Positions 36,947 through 45,948 of a stretch of DNA of 60,620 bases are shown here, piece by piece. This stretch comes from Bacteroidales bacterium (lineage in GTDB: Bacteria; Bacteroidota; Bacteroidia; Bacteroidales; Tenuifilaceae), in assembly GCA_028708425.1 (NCBI GenBank), contig JAQVYY010000016.1, positions 1-60,620 of the forward strand. Reading direction: 5' to 3'. How positions within the stretch are numbered: the first letter of the stretch is position 1; every line of letters begins with the position of its first letter. The translations under genes were made by a program, and so were the position numbers. The notes beneath the pieces were generated by a model that had not been told where the DNA came from, did not search any database, and saw only the letters and a program-made list of their open reading frames with translations.

Positions 36947-37342
36947 CTATTTGTTTCGCATTCGATCGCTCGCTTCTTTTTTTAGTAGTCCTAGAATAAG
37001 AAGTTCTGCGGAAGCATAATTGGTCGCCAGCGGGATATTATGCACGTTACAAGTTTCGAGCAGGTGGCGAATGTCCTCGTGATGTTGCTGTACAACCTTA
37101 TGGTCTCGAAGAAATATCACGATATCAACCTCCTTTTTTTTAATCATGTCGGTTATTTGTTTGTATCCGCCATATTGCCCAGGGCTCATGTGTTTGCATG
37201 CTATATCTTGCGACTCAATAAATTCGGCCGTTCTGCCAGTAGCTATAAGGTTTACGCCTCTTAGCCATTCTAGCCTTTCCTGAAGGAATTTAGCCAATTC
37301 ACTTTTTTTGGCGTCGTGTGCTATTACTACAATGTTTGTCAT
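36947..37342 (-). CDS. Methylglyoxal-synthase-like protein lacking the catalytic Asp
   Basis: The 131-residue protein aligns along its whole length with MgsA: IVVIAHDAKKSEL (N-terminal strand and His), ATGRTAEFI (phosphate-binding loop), GGYKQI, IVIFLRD, HHED and IPLATNYASAELLI. In E. coli MgsA the catalytic base is Asp71 in GGDQQ; here that residue is Tyr60 (GGYKQ). The phosphate loop ATGTTG has become ATGRTA. Asp80, His87/88 and Asp90 remain. It is thus unlikely to make methylglyoxal and may sense a triose or pentose phosphate. It is embedded between the two transketolase genes (gaps 69 and 31 bp). Confidence 0.75.
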   Translation of the reverse strand: MTNIVVIAHDAKKSELAKFLQERLEWLRGVNLIATGRTAEFIESQDIACKHMSPGQYGGYKQITDMIKKKEVDIVIFLRDHKVVQQHHEDIRHLLETCNVHNIPLATNYASAELLILGLLKKEASDRMRNK

Positions 37343-37373
37343 AGCTGTAATGTTTTAAAGGTTTTTACGAGCG

Positions 37374-38219
37374 TTAAAAGTCTCCAAGTGTTTCAGGGAG
37401 TTGGGCTAAGGCTCTTTCAAATTCTTCTTTGTTTGGTGCTTTACCATGCCATTTGTGTGTACCCATCATGTAGTCAACCCCCATGCCCATTTCGGTGCGC
37501 ATTAGTATAACGATAGGTTTATTTTTTCCCGTTAATGTTTTTGCTTGGGTAATAACTTCAATAACATTCTCCATGTTATTGCCCTCCATTTCCAGCACTT
37601 CCCAACCAAACGATTCCCATTTGGCTTTAAGATCTCCTAGAGGGATCACATCGTCTACAGCTCCGTCAATTTGTTGGCCGTTGTAGTCGATGGTAGCTAT
37701 TAAATTGTCGATTTTGTGAGCAGCAGCAAACATAGCGGCTTCCCAAATTTGCCCTTCCTGCAGCTCGCCATCGCCGTGTAGGGTGTAAATCAGGTTTTTG
37801 TCGCCACTAAGTTTTTTTGAAAGCGCTGCGCCGCAAGCAACCGATAACCCTTGGCCTAGCGAACCCGATGCTATGCGTATGCCTGGTAAACCCTCCGCAG
37901 TTGTTGGGTGCCCTTGTAACCGCGAACTAATTTTACGGAAAGTTGCCAATTCCGCAACGGGAAAAAAACCACGACGGGCTAGCACGCTGTACCAAACTGC
38001 TGATAGGTGTCCGTTTGAGAGGAAGAATATATCCTCGTTAGCACCATCCATGGTAAAATTTTCGGGCTTGGCATTGAGCAACTCAAAGTAGAGCGCTGTG
38101 AAAAAATCGGTACAGCCTAGTGCTCCACCTGGATGACCACTTGCAGGCGCAAAAACCATACGAATAATGTCGCGGCGTACCTGCGCTGCAATATCTTTTA
38201 GTTGTTGTGTATTGGGCAT
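37374..38219 (-). CDS. Transketolase, N-terminal subunit
   Basis: The start is taken as ATG 38219 (MPNTQQLKDIAAQVRRD), the family N-terminus, rather than the upstream ATG at 38246. The 281-residue protein is the diphosphate-binding half of a split transketolase. It has ASGHPGGALGCTDF, FLSNGHLSAVWY and the ThDP/Mg motif GDGELQEGQIWEAAMFA, ending with the Asn of TIDYNGQQ. It is the first gene of the operon tktN - mgs-like - tktC - sigma - anti-sigma. Confidence 0.93.
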   Translation of the reverse strand: MPNTQQLKDIAAQVRRDIIRMVFAPASGHPGGALGCTDFFTALYFELLNAKPENFTMDGANEDIFFLSNGHLSAVWYSVLARRGFFPVAELATFRKISSRLQGHPTTAEGLPGIRIASGSLGQGLSVACGAALSKKLSGDKNLIYTLHGDGELQEGQIWEAAMFAAAHKIDNLIATIDYNGQQIDGAVDDVIPLGDLKAKWESFGWEVLEMEGNNMENVIEVITQAKTLTGKNKPIVILMRTEMGMGVDYMMGTHKWHGKAPNKEEFERALAQLPETLGDF

Positions 38220-38370
38220 GTTATTTGTTTTTCTGCACATCTGCACAATTGATACTTGTAAAAATGTGCTGTAAGTTATAAATAAGATGTCTTTAAAAAT
38301 TAACTAACAAAGTTAACTATTTTATTGAAAATGCCTCAACGTGTGGTGGCATCTTTTTATTCAAAGGTAA

Positions 38371-38520
38371 TTAACCCTAATTATTCATTCGAATAATCGG
38401 GGCCTCCTACAGCGACTATGTCTCAAAACCAATTTTTGTTGCCAAAACTTGGGATCAACTAGGTCGGGGCAACCCGTATTTGTATTCATCTTTTATAAAT
38501 TTGATGAATAATGCGGGTTA
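38371..38520 (+). repeat. Dispersed four-hairpin repeat, copy 9 (full length, partly decayed)
   Basis: Stem 1 is AATTATTCATTCGAATAAT, stem 2 has decayed (CGGGGCCTCCTACAGCG), the stem 3 region is CCAATTTTTGTTGCCAAAACTTGG, and stem 4 is AACCCGTATTTGTATTCATC with GATGAATAATGCGGGTT, the longest stem of any copy. It lies in the 345-bp spacer between the transketolase operon start and the SDR gene. No further copy was seen between 38520 and 60620. Confidence 0.88.
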
Positions 38521-38564
38521 ATGGTCGAGGCTACTTAGTGCAGAACCATAATGTGGGCGCTGCA

Positions 38565-39509
38565 TTAAATGGGTGTCTGTGCCAGGTTATTTACAGATGC
38601 TTCAATGGAGGGGAAAGAGAATGAGAACCCCGAGTTTATTAGTTTTTTAGCGCTCACCTTAGCCCCATTAAGTAGGATTTCTGTTCCCATTTCACCAAAT
38701 ATAAGCTTGGTTATAAACGAGGGGATGGGTATGAATGCTACTCTTTTGTGCTTTTGTGCGATGAGCTTAACTAGCACTTTTTGTGTAACTGGTTTAGGAG
38801 AAACTAGGTTGTAAGGTCCTGTTGTGGCATTGTTTTTAAGTAGATGAATAATGGCGTTCACGTGGTCGGTAATGTGTATCCATGGGGTTGATTGGTTTCC
38901 ATTGCCAAACCAGCCTCCTACAAAAAGTTTTATGGGCAAACGTAACTTAGGATACATTCCCCCTTTTTCTGAAAGAACCACCCCCGTTCGGATAGTAACT
39001 AGGCGAATGCTTGTTGGTAACTCTTCTTTAGCAGCCGCTTCCCACTTAGCGGTTAGGTTTGATAAAAAACCTGTGCCCGGTTCCGAATCTTCGGTAAAAA
39101 CTGTTGAGGATGCTTGAAAAGGGTAGTAACCTATTGCCGACGCTTGAATAAACACCTCGGGCTTTTTTAGTGCTTCCGCACATGCTTTGGCCAAGGCTTG
39201 TGTGGGTCTAATTCTGCTTTGGGTTAGCTCTTTTCGTCGTTTGCTAGTCCACCTTTTGGCCGATATGTTTTCGCCTGTAAGGTTTATTACAGCGTAGCTG
39301 TTCTCAACTTCTTGCGTAAGCTGGTTAGTGTATGTGCCCGACCACTGCTTTGCCAATATTTGATTACTACTAAAAAGGGTGTTCGCTTTGCTCGGTGTTC
39401 TAGACAGAACAGCCACTTGGTAGCCTAGCTGTACAAGTTTCTTTGCCAACTCTTGTCCTATTAGTCCGGTACCTCCTGCTACTATAATTTTTTTTGCATC
39501 GGTTTTCAC
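38565..39509 (-). CDS. TIGR01777-type SDR epimerase-like protein (YfcH/SDR39U1)
   Basis: The 314-residue protein has the NAD(P)-binding motif IIVAGGTGLIGQELA, VINLTGENISAKRWT, the substrate-domain motif SAIGYYP, VVLSEKGGMYPKL and a C-terminal DUF1731-like helix ending. It belongs to the extended SDR family of nucleoside-sugar epimerase-like proteins whose substrate is unknown. It is a single gene preceded by copy 9 of the repeat on its 3' side. Confidence 0.9.
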   Translation of the reverse strand: MKTDAKKIIVAGGTGLIGQELAKKLVQLGYQVAVLSRTPSKANTLFSSNQILAKQWSGTYTNQLTQEVENSYAVINLTGENISAKRWTSKRRKELTQSRIRPTQALAKACAEALKKPEVFIQASAIGYYPFQASSTVFTEDSEPGTGFLSNLTAKWEAAAKEELPTSIRLVTIRTGVVLSEKGGMYPKLRLPIKLFVGGWFGNGNQSTPWIHITDHVNAIIHLLKNNATTGPYNLVSPKPVTQKVLVKLIAQKHKRVAFIPIPSFITKLIFGEMGTEILLNGAKVSAKKLINSGFSFSFPSIEASVNNLAQTPI

Positions 39510-39609
39510 ACGAGTATACTTTAAACGTTTATGGCTAGCTGTTTGAGTGTTGGTAAAAGCTTGCTTTACTCAAATGTAGTTTGTAAACTTTACGTCTTAA
39601 CTAGTAAAC

Positions 39610-40344
39610 CTACTCAATATTAAAGCTAACCTCTCCAGCTATTTTTAGCGCTGTTGTAAAGGTGCTTAAATCGGTAAACAGCTCTCCGGTTTTACCCGAT
39701 GGATGGCTATGCCCAATAGGCTTTAATATGAAACTTTTTTGTGTTGAAGTTAAATCAACCTCAGCCCTATACACAAGTGCTGGCTGGCAGCTGGTTTTGT
39801 ACTCATCATCATTGGGGTAAAGGTTGTTATGCCAGTGCTGGTTCCAGTCCCATGTTTGGTTAATCTCCATGTAAATGGTAAACTTTTTAACCTCGGGATT
39901 GATAAGCGAGTTTATTACGAAATTATTTGTTGGCGTTGCCCCTGTAATAGCATCAGGTAGAGGGTTTTCGGGTGACGGGATGTATAGCCCATCGGGTGCT
40001 TTAAATCCCCGTTTATGTCCCCAGTAGGGTAGTGCTGCAGGTCGGCGACGTTCGCCCTCGCTCCACTTTTTACCATCTGCTACTCCGTATCGGAATGTAC
40101 CTGTGGCAATTGACTTTGTTGCGTAAAGGGTTTCTACGTAATTTCCTGCAGCATCTTCAATCCAAAACACAATAAGTGGATGGTAGTACTCATCGCCCTT
40201 GTAAAAATGGATGGATACGGGCATTCCCTTTTCGTAAGGGGTGGTTTGAAGAACCTCGGGTTTTTCGTCAATTGTAGTTTTTGCCTTGTTTGAGCACGAG
40301 GCAAATATGGCTATGATTGCTGTAAGAAATATTATCCGTTTCAT
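39610..40344 (-). CDS. DUF2271-like lipoprotein with flavinylation motif
   Basis: The 244-residue lipoprotein has lipobox FASC (Cys17). The pattern IVFWIEDAAGNYVETLY plus a Trp/His-rich middle (LPYWGHKRG, NQTWDWNQHWHNN) resembles DUF2271 proteins. At residues 131-137 it carries DAITGAT, which fits the ApbE flavin-transferase target motif Dxx(S/T)GAT with Thr137 as the FMN attachment site; DUF2271 proteins are among the predicted flavinylated families. Its role may be extracytoplasmic electron transfer, for instance metal reduction. The TonB receptor gene lies 118 bp upstream on the same strand. No apbE is in the window. Confidence 0.65.
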   Translation of the reverse strand: MKRIIFLTAIIAIFASCSNKAKTTIDEKPEVLQTTPYEKGMPVSIHFYKGDEYYHPLIVFWIEDAAGNYVETLYATKSIATGTFRYGVADGKKWSEGERRRPAALPYWGHKRGFKAPDGLYIPSPENPLPDAITGATPTNNFVINSLINPEVKKFTIYMEINQTWDWNQHWHNNLYPNDDEYKTSCQPALVYRAEVDLTSTQKSFILKPIGHSHPSGKTGELFTDLSTFTTALKIAGEVSFNIE

Positions 40345-40462
40345 ATGTCTATTTATTTAGTTTCAAAGGTACATATGGAGCATCTCGTGTGCTAAATACG
40401 TTATATCTTCAAATTTAGTTAGTATCGCATTAACTTTAGGTGTTTTAACCCAAATATATTAA

Positions 40463-42871
40463 TTAAAACTCAACTATAATACCCACAGTTGGTAGAATTG
40501 TTCCGGCACCTAGGCCTGGAATTGTTTCGAGCTCGTAGCGACTAGGGTCGTTGCTGTCAATAATTCTATTGCCATTATCATCAAGCGCAACCACCAGGAT
40601 ATCGGGTTGCTGGCCCTTAAAGCCGTAAATGTTTTGTATATCAACGTAAAAGTTGAGGGTCCATTTTTTTAGGTATAGCATTTTATCCACTCTTATATCA
40701 AGTTGGTGAAATGAGCCTAAGCGTAGCTGGTTGTACTGATTATAGTCGAGAAACCCTCTTCCTTGGGTGTTGTATGCGTCAATTAGCGATGATTTATCGT
40801 AATCCCACGGGGTATAGGGTGCGCCACCTGCAAAGCGCCATTTAAAACCAAAATCCCACCCTTTATCAAAGCTGCGGGTTGCCGTTAGGGTTATAAGGTG
40901 GCGATTATCCCATGCTGTTGGCACCCATTTATCAGGAATTGATGGGTTTTTGTTTTCGGCATCGCTCCAAACCATGGTGTACGATAGTATGGCGTTAAAC
41001 CCTAAGATATCTCGTGAGCGGTACAGAACTTCGGCTCCGTAAGCGCGGCCCTTTGCTGTTGATGTAACTTCCTCGTCGCCAAATGTGCCAAAATCGGCTC
41101 CCTTGCTTGCCATCGAAATATTGTCGGCAACAGAAAATGGGTAGTTGTTGTAAAGCTTGTAAAAGCCCTCAACGGTAATTCTGCTTTTTTCGTTTGGTTC
41201 CCATCCAAAGCCACCCACAAAATGATCGGATTGTATGTACTTAAGATTATTCTCTTTATTAACGAGCGTGCCATCGGTTAGCTGGTATCCAAGCATTGTG
41301 TAGGGTGGCTGCTGGTAAAATCGTCCAATGTTAAAGTTTGCCGAAAAATCGCTGCTAAGATTGTATGACCCCGAAAGTCTGGGGCTTAGCTGGTTGAGCA
41401 TATTGCCCATTGACGATGAGTAGCTGTTGGCATCAGCACGTAGCCCAACCGATAGGTTTAGCTTGTCTTTAAAGAAATTGCGGCTGTACTGACCGAATAG
41501 GCTCCATGAGAATAGGTGCAATTCCGAGTTGTAATCAATGGGAGTTAGCGTACCATTGCTATAAAAAGCGCGATAGGTATCATTGGTGTAACGAGCATGC
41601 TCGAACCCACCGCCAAGGTTTAGCTTCGAGCCGTCGTTAAATCTGCGGTCGTGCTCATAGCGCAGCTTATTTTCCGATTCTTGCGAGATGTAATCGAGGA
41701 TTTTAGGTTGCGTTTCGTCGTTATCGAGGTATTTATACTGCCTATTGTTTAGCATGTTGCGGCTAATAACCCATGTGTCGTAGCTTTTTTCGCGAAAATG
41801 CTTGTACACAATGCCGTTGGTATAGGTCCACTGGGTATTAACAGGAACATAGTTTAGCGTGTACTGCTGCGAGGGCGATGGGTTTTTTAACCCAGTATTT
41901 AGCGAGAACTGGTCTATTGCCCCAATTCCCAAAATTGTAATCTCGTTCCTGTCGTCAATACGTGTTTTTGTTTTAAACTGAAAGTCGTTGTAGGTTGGCA
42001 AAAAAGGCAGCCCAATTAGGTCGAATAAAAGTTGTAGGTACGATCGGCGAGCAGAAAGTATAAAGGTTGTTTTATCGCTTAGGGGGCCGTCGAGCGTTAG
42101 GGCAAGGTCGCTTGCCCCAACTGCACCCTTAAATTTTAGGCGCTCGCTGTTCCCGTCAACCTGCCTAAAGTCGAGAACCGAGCTTAGCGAGTTTCCTTTT
42201 GATGCGGGGAATGCTCCGGAGTAGAAGTTTGCCTCGCGAATAAAATCGGCATTGATAATCCCCACGGGGCCGCCCGATGCACCCTGTGTGGCAAAGTGAT
42301 TTAGGTTTGGTATTTCTACACCATCGAGGTAAAACGTGTTTTCGCTTGGACCGCCACCACGAACAATAATATCATTTCGGTATGCAGGCGTTGAGGCAAC
42401 ACCCGGAAGTGATTGTATAACCTTGCTAATGTCGCGATTTCCGCCTGGGTTCTTTTCAATTTCGGCAATGCCAATGCGTTGTAATGATACTGGGCTCTCC
42501 TCGTTTCGTCTGAAAGGGCTAGCTTTTACAACCACACTTTCAATTTCAGTGGCTTGCTCTTCCATCTCAATATCGAGAAAGGTTGCCCGAGCATTTGTAA
42601 CCTGTACTGAACTAGATATGTACAGGCTAAATCCTATTGCAAACGCCCTAAGTTCAACAAACCCTGGCTCCAATCCTGTGAATAGGAAGTTTCCGTCGAA
42701 GTCGGAAGCTGCCCCAATATTCGTTCCCCATATTACAATATTTGCAAAGGGAATGGGCTCGTTGTTCTGCTTGTTAACTATTCGACCCTTTATGGTTCCG
42801 GTGTTTTGAGCACTAGCAAAATGCCCAAAAAATGCCACTATTATCAATGTGATAAGTACGCTTTGTTTCAT
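40463..42871 (-). CDS. TonB-dependent receptor
   Basis: This 802-residue outer-membrane receptor has a signal peptide ending at ASAQ, an N-terminal carboxypeptidase-regulatory-like beta-sandwich (TGTIKGRIVNKQNNEPIPFANI), a plug (about 120-230, with VIQSLPGVASTPAYRND, VRGGGPSENTFYLDGVEI) and a barrel to the C-terminal VGIIVEF, which ends in Phe as usual for barrel insertion. The substrate is not evident. No SusD-like lipoprotein follows, so it is not a standard glycan system; the flavinylation-motif lipoprotein downstream makes a metal or siderophore a reasonable guess. Confidence 0.92.
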   Translation of the reverse strand: MKQSVLITLIIVAFFGHFASAQNTGTIKGRIVNKQNNEPIPFANIVIWGTNIGAASDFDGNFLFTGLEPGFVELRAFAIGFSLYISSSVQVTNARATFLDIEMEEQATEIESVVVKASPFRRNEESPVSLQRIGIAEIEKNPGGNRDISKVIQSLPGVASTPAYRNDIIVRGGGPSENTFYLDGVEIPNLNHFATQGASGGPVGIINADFIREANFYSGAFPASKGNSLSSVLDFRQVDGNSERLKFKGAVGASDLALTLDGPLSDKTTFILSARRSYLQLLFDLIGLPFLPTYNDFQFKTKTRIDDRNEITILGIGAIDQFSLNTGLKNPSPSQQYTLNYVPVNTQWTYTNGIVYKHFREKSYDTWVISRNMLNNRQYKYLDNDETQPKILDYISQESENKLRYEHDRRFNDGSKLNLGGGFEHARYTNDTYRAFYSNGTLTPIDYNSELHLFSWSLFGQYSRNFFKDKLNLSVGLRADANSYSSSMGNMLNQLSPRLSGSYNLSSDFSANFNIGRFYQQPPYTMLGYQLTDGTLVNKENNLKYIQSDHFVGGFGWEPNEKSRITVEGFYKLYNNYPFSVADNISMASKGADFGTFGDEEVTSTAKGRAYGAEVLYRSRDILGFNAILSYTMVWSDAENKNPSIPDKWVPTAWDNRHLITLTATRSFDKGWDFGFKWRFAGGAPYTPWDYDKSSLIDAYNTQGRGFLDYNQYNQLRLGSFHQLDIRVDKMLYLKKWTLNFYVDIQNIYGFKGQQPDILVVALDDNGNRIIDSNDPSRYELETIPGLGAGTILPTVGIIVEF

Positions 42872-43143
42872 ATGTTTATTTGTTTAATGTTAATGTAACA
42901 GGAGGAACGTTTATGGGATAGTTATATCTTTTGAGGGTTGGGTTTACCTTTCGGGATATTTAGTTGTTTGGTTTGAAACTTATCTTTATGCAAACGCAAA
43001 GTCGGTTTTTTTGTTCAATCAAATTATTTCAATCATGCAATTTAAAACAAATAAATTGAAACTACAATTATTGTGTGTGATAAAAACCGCTTAAAACCTG
43101 ATGGTTATAAGATTTGTTAAAGTGTTGATATGAACTAAAAAAT

Positions 43144-44313
43144 TCAGTATACTTTTTTCTTTTCGGGGAATAGAAATACGAACCCGATGGAACCAAAGGC
43201 CATGATGGCAGTAATTAGTAGCGTTGTTGATAGCCCAATGCGATCGCTCAATGCGCCAACAAGCAGAACCATTATCGAGTTAACTACAAAGCTTATGGTC
43301 ATATAGATGCTGTTTAGGAATGCGGGACGGCTGGTGGATTGCTCCTGAACAATGGCCATCATTACGGGTGGTGCAATAAAAAACGAGAGACCGAATAGAA
43401 CCAAAAATGGTATGGTTAGATTGCTGAAGAAGTATAGTCCCAGCACTAGAATTGGGCTTACGATTGACGATAGCATGAGCGTGCCTCGGTAGCGAAGCCG
43501 ATTTGATATATGACCCGAAAAGAAGCTACCCGCAGCACCTGCCAGCTGTAGCACCGACAGTGAAATACTTGATACCCAAAGCGAATTGCCCTTACCCGTA
43601 AGGTAAACAACCAGGTAAAGTGTAAGGAAAGCTTTCATGCCAGCGTTAAAAAATAGGTATCCCGAAATGCCCGTGAATAAGGGAATGTATTTTTTACGCT
43701 TTAGCCGTTTAGTTGCTGCATCTGGCGAACTCCGTTTAGGTTTCTCGGTCTTAACATGCTTTACTTTGCGTAAATTTACATACAGAATTACCGATGCAAC
43801 CAATGAGATGGGTAAAACACGGTACGAACCCTCTAGTCCCCACCACGATATGGCTGCAGTGATAAGCAATGGGCCTAATGTTCGGGCAATTTCGCCTCCA
43901 AACATATAGTATCCCATTCCCTGGGCTGTTTCGCCTTTTGAAAATTTTTTGATTAGCACAGGTGATGGGACGTGGAAGAATGCTGCGCTTAGCCCAGCAA
44001 CAAAAAGCAGAATGGCAAGGGTTGGGTAGTTTGGGGATAAACCTATAAAACTCATGGCAATACCAGTAATGGCAGGGGTTACAATTACCATGTACCTAAC
44101 ATCGGCTCGGTCGGCAATAATTCCAATTAGCGGGTTGGCTAGCGAGGGTATGCGTCTTATAACATCGAGCAAGCCTGCCAACGACAGCGATATGCCTAGT
44201 TTTTCAATTAGCAGGGGGAGCATGGGGGCTAAAAATGAGGAGTACACATCGTGAAGGAAATGCCCTGCTGAAATTGAAATAACCCTAGACTTGAATTTTT
44301 TTTCGCTGTTCAT
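43144..44313 (-). CDS. MFS transporter, fosmidomycin-resistance-like family
   Basis: This 389-residue major facilitator protein has 12 predicted helices. Its N-terminal motif SAGHFLHDVYSSFLAPMLPLL is typical of the Fsr (fosmidomycin resistance) group. The motif-A-like loop IGIIADRADVRYM lies between helices 2 and 3, and GALSDRIGLSTT is found in the second half. It likely exports small molecules; the substrate is unproven. A TACTTTTG promoter element is 21-28 bp upstream of the start. Confidence 0.88.
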   Translation of the reverse strand: MNSEKKFKSRVISISAGHFLHDVYSSFLAPMLPLLIEKLGISLSLAGLLDVIRRIPSLANPLIGIIADRADVRYMVIVTPAITGIAMSFIGLSPNYPTLAILLFVAGLSAAFFHVPSPVLIKKFSKGETAQGMGYYMFGGEIARTLGPLLITAAISWWGLEGSYRVLPISLVASVILYVNLRKVKHVKTEKPKRSSPDAATKRLKRKKYIPLFTGISGYLFFNAGMKAFLTLYLVVYLTGKGNSLWVSSISLSVLQLAGAAGSFFSGHISNRLRYRGTLMLSSIVSPILVLGLYFFSNLTIPFLVLFGLSFFIAPPVMMAIVQEQSTSRPAFLNSIYMTISFVVNSIMVLLVGALSDRIGLSTTLLITAIMAFGSIGFVFLFPEKKKVY

Positions 44314-44333
44314 CGTATCTTCTTTTCAAAGGG

Positions 44334-44341
44334 CAAAAGTA
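44334..44341 (-). promoter_or_regulatory. Bacteroidota -7 element for the MFS gene
   Basis: On the minus strand TACTTTTG matches the TAnnTTTG -7 consensus and would place the transcription start close to the ATG at 44313. No clear TTG -33 element is present at 19-21 bp upstream. Confidence 0.4.
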
Positions 44342-44461
44342 CAATAAATACTTGTTTTTAGTTTGATTGAGGTTTGTTCGTCTGTAAATGATTTTGTTGT
44401 TATGCTTCGACTTCGCACAGCATGATAGCGTAAGCCAAGGTTTTTGTTTACGGATAAAAAA

Positions 44462-44490
44462 ATAGCAGGTGCTGTACAGCACCTGCTATT
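44462..44490 (-). terminator. Terminator after the outer-membrane barrel gene
   Basis: The perfect palindrome ATAGCAGGTGCTG / CAGCACCTGCTAT is followed on the minus strand by a run of seven T residues. It lies 18 bp after the stop of the barrel gene at 44509. Confidence 0.85.
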
Positions 44491-44508
44491 GATTGTGGCA
44501 TGTTTTAC

Positions 44509-45171
44509 CTAAAACATATATCCTACAGAAAGGCAGATGTTTCGGTTCGCTTTAAGCAAGTCGCTATTACCTTCCCATACATTTGCAAGACCATAATCGT
44601 AAGTTGCACTAACTACAATCTGGTTTATTTGTATACCTGGACCAAACGATATGCCAAAATCGGTTCTTTTATAACCTGGGTTATCATCGGTTTTCCAAAT
44701 TTCATTACTTTCAGTTGTGGTTGTATTTCCCAAAAGCGTTGCATCAACTTTTTCCATTCCACTAACTGCGTAGCTAAAGTAGGGGCCAAATGCTACAAAT
44801 GCTTTTAAACCTCCTAAGCTAAAGTTTGCCTTTGCGGTTACTGGAATGGTGAGGTAGTATAATGATAAGTTGTAATCTCCAGATGAGATTTCAGGTTCAT
44901 TAATACTGATGTTAGAATTGCTGCTATATCCTTTTACTGAAAGTAATAGGCCGGTTTCAACCGACAAGTATTTAATTATTTCAAATTCGGCAACGGGACC
45001 AATCATAAAGCCAGTGTTCATTTTGTAGTCGTCACTGAGAATTGTGTTTTTAAACTTTTGGTAACTGTTTGAAAAGTTAAGACCTGCTTTCAGGCCAAAG
45101 TTTTGAGCGTTTACTCCTGCAGACAGTGTGATTAATGCGCTAACAATAAGTAGTTTAGTAATGCTTTTCAT
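44509..45171 (-). CDS. PorT-family outer-membrane beta-barrel protein
   Basis: The 220-residue protein has a signal peptide ending at VNAQ and a small barrel with the family start NFGLKAGLNFSNS, alternating strands such as YLSVETGLLLSVKGYSS, and a terminal strand ICLSVGYMF ending in Phe. It belongs to the OMP_b-brl_2/PorT-like superfamily widespread in Bacteroidota, mostly without known function. It is a single gene with a strong terminator. Confidence 0.85.
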   Translation of the reverse strand: MKSITKLLIVSALITLSAGVNAQNFGLKAGLNFSNSYQKFKNTILSDDYKMNTGFMIGPVAEFEIIKYLSVETGLLLSVKGYSSNSNISINEPEISSGDYNLSLYYLTIPVTAKANFSLGGLKAFVAFGPYFSYAVSGMEKVDATLLGNTTTTESNEIWKTDDNPGYKRTDFGISFGPGIQINQIVVSATYDYGLANVWEGNSDLLKANRNICLSVGYMF

Positions 45172-45330
45172 TTCGTTCTATTTAATATGGTAGTTGTAAG
45201 TATTTGGTGAAAAAAGGTTGTAAACTTTAATTTTAATATGAAACAGTACAATATACTTTCGCACACTTGTAATAAATACAAATATACTAAAAGTAAAGTT
45301 TATTTTGTAGTAAATGTGTATTTACACAAG

Positions 45331-45888
45331 TTACAACCAAGGTTTACCCACGGGTAGCACTACTTTACCGGCTAAGTCGTTAATTATAATGGCTGCCATC
45401 ATGTACCATGCTGCAAGTGCACAGAATATAAGTTCGTAACCGGCAACCTTGTTAAGAATGGGGTACCCAAAATGGCCCAAAACAAGAAGTATAAACCCGA
45501 TTAGCAATAACCCGAAGGTAATAGCCATTGCCTTATGTACTCTAAGCGAAGCTACGAACATTATTGTGGTATAGAGGGTCCAGGCAAGCATAAAGAACCC
45601 TACATCGGTAGTACTCGATTTGTAAATATTATAATGGTTAAGCATCCAGATAATACCAAGCCCTATCCAGAAACTTCCGTATGCCGTGAATGCACTATAC
45701 CCAAAATTGTTCCCCATTTTCTGCTCCTGAAACCCAGCTATAAGTTGAGCCAGTCCGCCAAAAATAAATCCCATGGCAACAACAGGACCCAAGCCCATTA
45801 TTCCAATGTTATGAAATTGCAGCAAAAGCGTTGTTAGTCCGAAGCCCGCAAGTCCCACCACTGCGGGGTTACCTATTTTTTTCTCCAT
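45331..45888 (-). CDS. satP: Acetate/succinate uptake transporter (SatP, GPR1/FUN34/YaaH family)
   Basis: This 185-residue inner-membrane protein has six predicted helices and the family motif NPAVVGLAGFG (usual form NPAPLGL) at its N-terminus, followed by FIFGGLAQLIAG and the conserved FGYSAFTAYGSFW. Members take up acetate or succinate with protons. It is divergent from the cobalamin operon and shares the spacer with its promoter. Confidence 0.92.
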   Translation of the reverse strand: MEKKIGNPAVVGLAGFGLTTLLLQFHNIGIMGLGPVVAMGFIFGGLAQLIAGFQEQKMGNNFGYSAFTAYGSFWIGLGIIWMLNHYNIYKSSTTDVGFFMLAWTLYTTIMFVASLRVHKAMAITFGLLLIGFILLVLGHFGYPILNKVAGYELIFCALAAWYMMAAIIINDLAGKVVLPVGKPWL

Positions 45889-45948
45889 TTATTTTCCATT
45901 TTTTTTTAAATCGTGCGAAGTATATACAAAAACTATTATAACCGCAAA

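Noticed and set aside
36947-37342. Ordinary methylglyoxal synthase mgsA
   Set aside because: The catalytic Asp and part of the phosphate loop are replaced.
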